Below, one piece after another: positions 15,233-19,809 of a stretch of DNA of 19,809 bases. The notes under the pieces were generated by a model. That model saw only the letters and a program-made list of their open reading frames with translations, did no database searches and was not told where the DNA came from. The position numbers and the translations under genes were made by a program. Position 1 is the stretch's first letter. Each line of letters starts with the position of its first letter. Source of the DNA: Bacillota bacterium (lineage in GTDB: Bacteria > Bacillota > Clostridia > Oscillospirales > Acutalibacteraceae); assembly GCA_023391275.1 (NCBI GenBank), contig JAEWBE010000138.1, forward strand, positions 1 to 19,809. The letters run 5' to 3'.

Positions 15233-15251
15233 AATGCGGATCGTCCGCATT
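15233..15251 (+). other. Intercistronic hairpin before the sugar receptor gene
   Basis: AATGCGGA, loop TCG, TCCGCATT makes a perfect 8-bp stem in the 64-base gap between the permease and the receptor gene. No U-tract follows, so it is not a terminator. Such hairpins between transporter genes commonly protect one mRNA segment and let the receptor be made in excess; that role is inferred here. Confidence 0.5.
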
Positions 15252-15286
15252 GAAAAATAATTGCCAAATACAAGGAGGAAATTGAA

Positions 15287-16465
15287 ATGAGATTCAAAAA
15301 GATTCTTGCTGTCTCACTGGCGTTTGCCATGGCCGCATCAATGGCAGCCTGCGGGCAGTCGTCCGCAGCTTCAAGCGCACCCGCCGCATCTGCGGCAGAG
15401 TCCAAAGCAGCGTCCGCCGCTGCATCCGCTGCGTCCACAGCCGCAACGGGAGACAACAAGGCCGCAGGTTCCTACATTGCAATCGTTTCAAAAGGATTCC
15501 AGCATCAGTTCTGGCAGGTCGTTAAAAAAGGCGCCGAGCAGGCGGCGAAGGATAATGGAGTGACCATTACATTTGACGGTCCTCCGACAGAAAGTGATAT
15601 TGCCATACAGGTCGATATGCTCAAAAACGCAATGACGAAGAAACCTGCAGCTATCTGCCTGGCCGCTCTTGACACAAAGTCCGTTATGGAGCAGCTTAAT
15701 GAATGCAAGAACAACAAAATTCCAGTCGTTGGATTTGACTCCGGTGTTCCGGATGCTCCGGAAGGTTCTATTTATGCTACCGCTTCCACAGACAACTATG
15801 CGGCCGGTGGAATTGCCGCAGAAAACATGTTCAAGGACGACAGGTTCCAGGCTGCACTGAAATCCGGCAAACACTTTACCGTAGGTGTTCTTGCTCAGGA
15901 TGCCACTTCCGATTCCATCAGTAAGAGAACTTCCGGCTTTACCGACACAATCCTTAAAAAAATTGAGGCGGTTGACGGTTTTGCGGGCGCAGTTGAAATA
16001 GTCGGACATGACAAGTACAAGAAAGCCGCTACAGCAGCTGTTAAAGCAACCATTAAAGTTAACATTCCCGCCACCACATCTGCTGCTGATATGAAGACCG
16101 GCGCAGAGGCTCTGCTCGCCACTTCCGACCTGATAGCAACCTACGGCTCCAATGAGGCCGGTATCGGCGGTCTTCTTGCAGCTTCCAACGACGGTCAGGA
16201 CTTTAATAAAGACAACGGTAAATTCAAGAACATTATCTGCGTTGGCTTTGACGCAGGCAAAACACAAAGAACCGCTGTTGAAAAAGGCTGGCTCATCGGC
16301 TCCGTAACTCAGGATCCGTACCAAATCGGTTACAAGGCGGTTTCCCTTGCGGTTGACGCGATCAACGGAAAACCTGCCGCCAGTGCGATTGTCGACACCG
16401 GTGCAAAATGGTACAATGCTGAAGCATTAAAAGATCCGGCAATTTCCGAACTCGTTTATAACTGA
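15287..16465 (+). CDS. Sugar-binding lipoprotein, receptor of the ABC importer (Peripla_BP_4 type)
   Basis: 392 residues. A signal peptide (MRFKKILAVSLAFAMAAS) ends in a lipobox, MAAC, with lipidated C22. A low-complexity A/S linker (about 23-60) tethers the domain to the membrane. The rest is a ribose/galactose-type binding fold: YIAIVSKGFQHQFWQVVKKGAE, PPTESDIAIQVDMLKNA, KPAAICLAALD, IPVVGFDSG, TDNYAAGGIAAENM, ATYGSNEAGIGGLLAA, ICVGFDAGKTQRTAVEKGW and GSVTQDPYQIGYKAV. An ideal AAGGAGG (15272-15278) gives strong translation. It is the last gene of the importer operon, unusual only in lying after the permease. It is clearly distinct from the anchored sensor encoded at 7959-8957, which lacks a lipobox. 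L-fucose as ligand is inferred from context. Confidence 0.95.
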   Translation: MRFKKILAVSLAFAMAASMAACGQSSAASSAPAASAAESKAASAAASAASTAATGDNKAAGSYIAIVSKGFQHQFWQVVKKGAEQAAKDNGVTITFDGPPTESDIAIQVDMLKNAMTKKPAAICLAALDTKSVMEQLNECKNNKIPVVGFDSGVPDAPEGSIYATASTDNYAAGGIAAENMFKDDRFQAALKSGKHFTVGVLAQDATSDSISKRTSGFTDTILKKIEAVDGFAGAVEIVGHDKYKKAATAAVKATIKVNIPATTSAADMKTGAEALLATSDLIATYGSNEAGIGGLLAASNDGQDFNKDNGKFKNIICVGFDAGKTQRTAVEKGWLIGSVTQDPYQIGYKAVSLAVDAINGKPAASAIVDTGAKWYNAEALKDPAISELVYN

Positions 16466-16513
16466 TTACCTTTCTTCATAATATTTTTCCCAACACTTCT
16501 TCCCAATTCTTAA

Positions 16514-16548
16514 AAACAGGCAGCCCGCGGTACGCGGGCTGCCTGTTT
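16514..16548. terminator. Bidirectional rho-independent terminator
   Basis: The arms AAACAGGCAGCCCGCG (16514-16529) and its exact complement (16533-16548) surround a three-base GTA loop: a 16-bp perfect stem, GC-rich near the loop. On the plus strand the stem runs into TTTGTT; on the minus strand it runs into TTTTT. It ends both the importer operon and the convergent radical SAM operon. Confidence 0.92.
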
Positions 16549-16571
16549 GTTATGCTCCATTAAAAACTCCA

Positions 16572-17513
16572 CTAGGTTGTATAAAACTTCCCCTGCCATG
16601 TGTCTTTTTGCGCAAGTGATTGATCGATTCCCCCAAGAACAGCAATTTTATCCGTACCCCAGCGCGGTGCAATCAGCTTGTCGTGCGAACCGTCCCCGGT
16701 CACGCGCTCAATGACGGTCTGCGCAGGAAGCACCTCCAGTTGAGAACAGACCGCATCAATATACTCTTCTTTTGTCATAGGAATAACCTGACCGGCCGCA
16801 TACTGCCGCGCCAGCTCCGTTCCACGCATCACCTGCAAAAGATGAATTTTCACCGCATCGGGACGAAGGGTCCCCAGTGTACGGGCGGTTTGCAGCATCA
16901 TCTCTGCAGTCTCGCCGGGCAGGCCGTCGATCAGATGGACACAAACACGGATTCCCCCTGCTTTCAGAGCCCGGTAGCCTTCCAAAAATTCCGCCCACGT
17001 GTGACCGCGATGAATCCGGGCCGCCGTACTGTCGTGCATACTCTGCAGGCCGAGTTCCACTGTAAGATAGGTTTTTCCTGACAATTCAGATAAATAATTC
17101 ACTGTTTCGGGTTCCAGAGCGTCGGCACGAGTGGCAATGCTGATTCCCCGCACACCGTTAACCTGAAGCGCGGCCTCATAAAGTTCCCGCAGTTTGGGAA
17201 GCGGCGCGTAAGTGTTTGTGTGGGACTGAAAATAAGCAATCACATCCGCGTTGTCCCACTTCTTTCGCACACGTGAAAGCTCGTCCGTTACCTGCTCCGC
17301 TACATTTTTCCCCGCTCCGTGGGTAAACTCTCCACCGCCGCCAAGGCAGTAGGTACAGCCCCCGGTTCCCTTTTTTCCATCCAGATTGGGGCAGGTGAAT
17401 CCCGCGTCAATCACGGCCTTGAATACCCTCTTGCCAAACAGGGTATTGAGATGATAACTGAGGGTATGATACCGCTTGTTGTCATCGGAATATGGGAACG
17501 GGCTTCTCGTCAT
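16572..17513 (-). CDS. TIGR01212-family (YhcC-like) radical SAM protein
   Basis: 313 residues. The N-terminus has the family pattern RYHTLSYHLNTLFGKRVFKAVIDAGFTCPN and an unusual cluster motif, C41-X11-C53-X2-C56, as in the YhcC group, which replaces the common CX3CX2C. The radical SAM barrel follows, with VIAYFQSHTNTYAP, SIATRADAL, LTVELGLQSMHD, CVHLIDGLPGET and AVKIHLLQVMRGTELA. The family is widespread and its reaction is not firmly established to my knowledge. The ATG at 17513 overlaps the TGA of the HD-domain gene (ATGA), so the two are translationally coupled. It is the last gene of a three-gene operon headed by the Crp/Fnr regulator. Confidence 0.92.
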   Translation of the reverse strand: MTRSPFPYSDDNKRYHTLSYHLNTLFGKRVFKAVIDAGFTCPNLDGKKGTGGCTYCLGGGGEFTHGAGKNVAEQVTDELSRVRKKWDNADVIAYFQSHTNTYAPLPKLRELYEAALQVNGVRGISIATRADALEPETVNYLSELSGKTYLTVELGLQSMHDSTAARIHRGHTWAEFLEGYRALKAGGIRVCVHLIDGLPGETAEMMLQTARTLGTLRPDAVKIHLLQVMRGTELARQYAAGQVIPMTKEEYIDAVCSQLEVLPAQTVIERVTGDGSHDKLIAPRWGTDKIAVLGGIDQSLAQKDTWQGKFYTT

Positions 17514-18022
17514 ATTTGCTTCCGCCCCTCTTGCAAAAACATCGCGGTAAGATATTCTTTTCCGGCCTCTGTTTTAAAATACTTCTCCAGCACGGTTTGC
17601 GCCTGAAGCTCACCCATGCCATCCTCATAAACATTGACCAGAAAATCCGCTTCAACCAGAATCTGATAATCGATGCCGTCGATATCAGTGTAAGTGTGAT
17701 GATGGCCGACCAAATAGCAAACCCGCTCTGAAATATCATCCGAAACACCGCATTCCCGAAGGATTGCTTTCGCCACCGGCGGTCCCTCCTGCTCCTGTTG
17801 TTTTCCGTTCGCGGAACCATATTTTTTCTCGCTGTTATGAATTCCGATATCATGCAGCACAGCGGCGATTTCTAAGATTTTTGCCTGCTTTTCACTCAGG
17901 CCTTCACTTTCGCCGATTGATTTTGCAAAGGCAAAAACCTTCAGCGCATGCTGGATCCGCCGCGGATCCCCCGCGTCATATTGAATCATGGCCCGAATAA
18001 TGCGGTTGATTTGTACTTCCAT
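17510..18022 (-). CDS. HD-domain phosphohydrolase-like protein
   Basis: 170 residues with the metal-binding pattern of HD hydrolases: H25 (RRIQHALKVFAFAK), the H57-D58 pair (AAVLHDIGIHNSEKK), a further His cluster at 107-109 (VGHHHTYTD) and D126 (LVEADFLVN). Such proteins usually hydrolyse phosphate esters or nucleotides using divalent metal; the substrate cannot be inferred here. GGAAGGGG lies 7 bases before the start. The gene begins 20 bases after the Crp/Fnr gene and overlaps the radical SAM gene by 4 bases, so the three are probably one transcript. Confidence 0.9.
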   Translation of the reverse strand: MEVQINRIIRAMIQYDAGDPRRIQHALKVFAFAKSIGESEGLSEKQAKILEIAAVLHDIGIHNSEKKYGSANGKQQEQEGPPVAKAILRECGVSDDISERVCYLVGHHHTYTDIDGIDYQILVEADFLVNVYEDGMGELQAQTVLEKYFKTEAGKEYLTAMFLQEGRKQI

Positions 18023-18042
18023 TTTAATACCCCTTCCTACCT

Positions 18043-18780
18043 CTATTCCACATAAATCTTCAGCTGCGATAAATTAAGAATTTGAAACGAACTGCCGGAA
18101 AAATAAAGCATTCCTTCATCACGCATGCGCCCGAGTTCACGCGACATGGAGGGCCGTGAGACATTGAGGAAATCGGCAAGTTCATTGCGGTTAAACGGCA
18201 GCGTAAATGCAGGGCCGCCCTTCTTCAAATAACATTCATAAAGATATGTGCATAATTTTCCGCGCATGCTTTTAATCGCAAGATAATCGATTTTTCGGTT
18301 AAGCAGCAATGCCTTATCCGCAACAATGCGTACCAGATTCGCCGTCAGGCGGCTGTGCCACGAGCAGATGTTCCGGCATGGATTAAGTATTTTTTCAGGC
18401 AGCAGGAAAAGCACGGTACTGTTTTCCAACGCAAAAATAGTTGCGGGCGCACGCTGGGAATCAGAGAGGGCCGCGACTTCCCCGAAGATTCCGCCGGGAA
18501 TTATTTTATTCAAAACAATGCGCTCGCCAAGCGGTGTTTCTTTGGTAACAGCCACGGAACCGGCAAGTACAATCCCGATTTCGTGCATGGAACCGCCGGT
18601 CTGTATCATCAGCGCACCTTTATTATAGCTTGCCGTGCGCGGCGCAATACACCCAAGCATTTGTGAAATTTCATCCGCCTTGATTCCCCGGAACAGCACA
18701 CACTTCATGAACGTATCATGATAAAAATCAAAAATAAAATCACCTTCTTTATGATCTGTAGCCATAGCTACGGACATCAT
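18043..18780 (-). CDS. Crp/Fnr-family transcriptional regulator
   Basis: Up to 245 residues. A cyclic-nucleotide-binding-like beta barrel (about 27-140; VLFRGIKADEISQML, GSMHEIGIVLAGSVAV, GGIFGEVAALSDSQRAPATIFA) is followed by a dimerisation helix and a C-terminal HTH_Crp domain (about 165-235; LPFNRNELADFLNVSRPSMSRELGRM). The effector cannot be read: there is no N-terminal FNR-type cysteine cluster, although scattered cysteines are present (27, 43, 155, 160). No ribosome site precedes ATG 18780, and the mapped promoter predicts that transcription begins at about that base, so the message may be leaderless. The start could instead be M6 (18765) or M25. It is divergent from a ferredoxin-like gene, an arrangement common in Clostridia, and probably controls it. 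Confidence 0.9.
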   Translation of the reverse strand: MMSVAMATDHKEGDFIFDFYHDTFMKCVLFRGIKADEISQMLGCIAPRTASYNKGALMIQTGGSMHEIGIVLAGSVAVTKETPLGERIVLNKIIPGGIFGEVAALSDSQRAPATIFALENSTVLFLLPEKILNPCRNICSWHSRLTANLVRIVADKALLLNRKIDYLAIKSMRGKLCTYLYECYLKKGGPAFTLPFNRNELADFLNVSRPSMSRELGRMRDEGMLYFSGSSFQILNLSQLKIYVE

Positions 18781-18799
18781 GAGATGATTATACTATAAT
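18771..18799 (+). promoter_or_regulatory. Promoter of the Fe-S protein gene, overlapping the divergent promoter
   Basis: CGGACA (18771-18776), 17 bases, TATAAT (18794-18799). The -10 is perfect and the -35 matches 4/6. It predicts a start near 18806 and a leader of about 38 bases ending in the AAGGGG ribosome site (18831-18836). The -35 lies inside the 5' coding end of the Crp/Fnr gene. Confidence 0.6.
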
Positions 18800-18805
18800 C
18801 GTATC
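18781..18805. promoter_or_regulatory. 25-bp imperfect palindrome containing both divergent -10 boxes
   Basis: The core GATTATACTATAATC (18786-18800) is perfectly symmetric about C18793, and three of the five outer pairs also match. One half contains the minus-strand TATAAT (18792-18787) and the other the plus-strand TATAAT (18794-18799), one base apart. A symmetric protein bound here, for example the Crp/Fnr product itself, would block both promoters together; the two polymerases also cannot bind at the same time. Confidence 0.6.
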
Positions 18806-18815
18806 AGAAAGACAA
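18787..18815 (-). promoter_or_regulatory. Near-consensus promoter of the Crp/Fnr-HD-radical SAM operon
   Basis: On the minus strand, TTGTCT (18815-18810), exactly 17 bases, TATAAT (18792-18787). A start about seven bases downstream of the -10 falls at 18780-18781, the first base of the Crp/Fnr ATG, implying a leaderless message. Confidence 0.75.
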
Positions 18816-18843
18816 CAGAGAGAAACGAAAAAGGGGAATAAAC

Positions 18844-19551
18844 ATGAAACGTAAAATTATCAGTATAGATTCCGAAAAATGCAACGGCTGCGGCCTTTGT
18901 GTAAATGCTTGCCACGAAGGTGCGCTGAAACTGATTGATGGGAAAGCCGTGCTTACCAGCGACAGCTACTGTGACGGGCTGGGCGACTGCCTGCCTCAGT
19001 GCCCGACCGGAGCAATTGAAATCATCGAACGCGAGGCTTCCGACTACGATGCAGAAGCTGTAAAATTGAAGATGCAGGCTGAACATGGGGAACATCCTCA
19101 CGCCGGCGGTTGCCCGGGAAGCAGGATGCGCACTTTTGAACGGGCCCCGCAGCAACAGCAGAACCCCGCGGAAGCGCCCGCGGCACAGTCCGAGTTGCGG
19201 CAATGGCCATGCCAGATTCAACTGGTTTCGCCGAGCGCTCCGTATTTTCAGGGGGCGAACCTTGCCATTTGTGCCGACTGCACGGCGTATGCTTACCCCA
19301 ATATTCATAAGCTTATGAAAAATAAAATTACGCTGATCGGCTGCCCAAAGCTGGACGATGCGGATTACAGTGAAAAACTTACAGCGATCCTCAGCCTGAA
19401 CGACATTCAGAGTATTACGGTGGTGCGTATGGAAGTACCATGCTGCGGCGGTATGGTACAGTATGTGAAAACTGCGCTCCAAAACAGCGGAAAAATGATT
19501 CCATGGCACATCATTACCATTTCCACGGACGGACAAATTTTAGAAGAGTAA
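18844..19551 (+). CDS. Ferredoxin-like 4Fe-4S protein with Cys-rich C-terminal domain
   Basis: 235 residues, cytoplasmic. The N-terminal part is a di-cluster ferredoxin fold: a complete motif C13-X2-C16-X2-C19-X3-C23 (CNGCGLCVNAC), then a second, altered motif with C43, C49 and C53 (SYCDGLGDCLPQCPTGAIE). A His/Gln/Pro-rich linker follows (about 80-120, including QQQQ). The C-terminal domain (about 122-235) carries C123, C143/C146 (CADC), C167 (GCPKLDD) and a C200-C201 pair (VPCCGGM), which could bind a further cluster. The family is common in anaerobes and without a proven reaction to my knowledge; electron transfer or redox sensing is plausible. It is divergent from the Crp/Fnr gene and shares a palindromic promoter with it. 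A strong terminator follows directly. Confidence 0.88.
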   Translation: MKRKIISIDSEKCNGCGLCVNACHEGALKLIDGKAVLTSDSYCDGLGDCLPQCPTGAIEIIEREASDYDAEAVKLKMQAEHGEHPHAGGCPGSRMRTFERAPQQQQNPAEAPAAQSELRQWPCQIQLVSPSAPYFQGANLAICADCTAYAYPNIHKLMKNKITLIGCPKLDDADYSEKLTAILSLNDIQSITVVRMEVPCCGGMVQYVKTALQNSGKMIPWHIITISTDGQILEE

Positions 19552-19552
19552 A

Positions 19553-19598
19553 AAAATGCGCAGGGAAACTGTCCACGGACGGCTTCCCTGCGCATTTT
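19553..19598. terminator. Bidirectional rho-independent terminator
   Basis: AAAATGCGCAGGGAA (19553-19567) pairs perfectly with 19584-19598 across a 16-base loop that itself contains a GTCC/GGAC mini-stem. The stem begins two bases after the Fe-S gene stop, and the A-run on one side and T-run on the other give U-tracts in both directions. It serves the Fe-S gene and the convergent cooT-like gene. Confidence 0.9.
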
Positions 19599-19614
19599 AT
19601 GATACGCCAAACAT

Positions 19615-19803
19615 TTATTCCAATATGATTTTATGGTCGACAAGGTGCATTTCCTTAATCCTGGCCTTTATGGTTTTTCGTTCGCCATAAATGTTTTCAA
19701 GATAAATCTTATCATTATCCTTCGGAATGACCTTATCGACTGCGTCCAGCAATAAGCTCGTGTTTCCGTCCTGATCAATTAAGTACACATTGGCTTCACA
19801 CAT
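19615..19803 (-). CDS. cooT: CooT-like small nickel-binding protein
   Basis: 62 residues, complete inside the window, beginning MCEANVYLIDQDG. It matches the CooT family (once annotated as RNA-binding) along its length: the invariant N-terminal MCEAN with Cys2, a DAVDKVIP segment, LENIYGERKTIKARIKEM and the ending LVDHKIILE. CooT of Rhodospirillum rubrum is a dimeric protein that binds Ni(II) through the Cys2 region and is linked to CO-dehydrogenase maturation. No CO-dehydrogenase gene is visible here, so its target in this organism is open. Only six bases upstream of the start lie in the window, so its operon partners are not seen. Confidence 0.88.
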   Translation of the reverse strand: MCEANVYLIDQDGNTSLLLDAVDKVIPKDNDKIYLENIYGERKTIKARIKEMHLVDHKIILE

Positions 19804-19809
19804 ATCATT

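Noticed and set aside
15350..15470. A/S-rich low-complexity stretch as a repeat element
   Set aside because: It encodes the usual flexible linker after a lipobox in clostridial lipoproteins and is not a separate DNA repeat.
15488..16324. Long minus-strand open frame (278 codons) opposite the sugar receptor gene
   Set aside because: It is a shadow of a well-supported lipoprotein gene; the translation is Cys/Gly/Ser-rich without a recognisable domain.
1..19809. Mobile element, prophage or defence-system content
   Set aside because: No transposase, integrase, phage, toxin-antitoxin or CRISPR-like sequence was seen; every sizeable gene belongs to sugar use, sensing, redox or housekeeping families.

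Overview
The window looks like chromosomal DNA of an anaerobic Gram-positive bacterium of the class Clostridia. The signs are strong AGGAGG-type ribosome binding sites, a lipoprotein sugar receptor, a YesM/YesN-type two-component system, a B12-type diol dehydratase, a Crp/Fnr-ferredoxin gene pair and a CooT-like protein. Base composition is moderate, roughly half G+C by eye. An Oscillospiraceae-type genome is my best guess, but the genus cannot be read from this sequence. I see no insertion sequence, integrase, tRNA, rRNA or CRISPR array.

Positions 1-16,550 form one functional block for taking up and breaking down a 6-deoxyhexose, almost certainly L-fucose. On the minus strand at the left end, fucA (aldolase), pduC and pduD (diol dehydratase large and medium subunits, pduD cut by the window edge) form an operon that continues off the window. 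A DeoR-type repressor gene is divergent from fucA. It ends only 5 bases from the end of fucU, the last gene of a second minus-strand group that reads response regulator, histidine kinase, membrane-anchored sugar-binding protein, FGGY kinase, fucI (isomerase) and fucU (mutarotase). Divergent from the response regulator is a ribose/galactose-type ABC transporter operon on the plus strand (ATPase, permease, lipoprotein receptor), closed by a strong bidirectional terminator.

Inferred logic: the anchored binding protein and its kinase sense external sugar, and the AraC-type response regulator switches on the divergent ABC importer. FucU and FucI convert the sugar to L-fuculose, the kinase makes L-fuculose-1-phosphate, and FucA splits it to DHAP and L-lactaldehyde. 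Lactaldehyde is reduced to 1,2-propanediol (no reductase in the window), which PduCDE dehydrates to propionaldehyde. FucA carries a C-terminal tail and PduD an N-terminal leader, and both match the same amphipathic-helix pattern typical of bacterial microcompartment encapsulation peptides. This suggests that the aldolase and the B12-dependent dehydratase are packed together in a shell encoded to the left of the window.

Positions 16,551-19,809 hold a separate housekeeping/redox neighbourhood. A minus-strand operon encodes a Crp/Fnr-type regulator, an HD-domain hydrolase and a TIGR01212/YhcC-type radical SAM protein. Divergent from it is an unusual ferredoxin-like Fe-S protein gene. The two promoters share a palindrome that contains both -10 boxes. 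After a second bidirectional terminator comes a small CooT-like protein gene.
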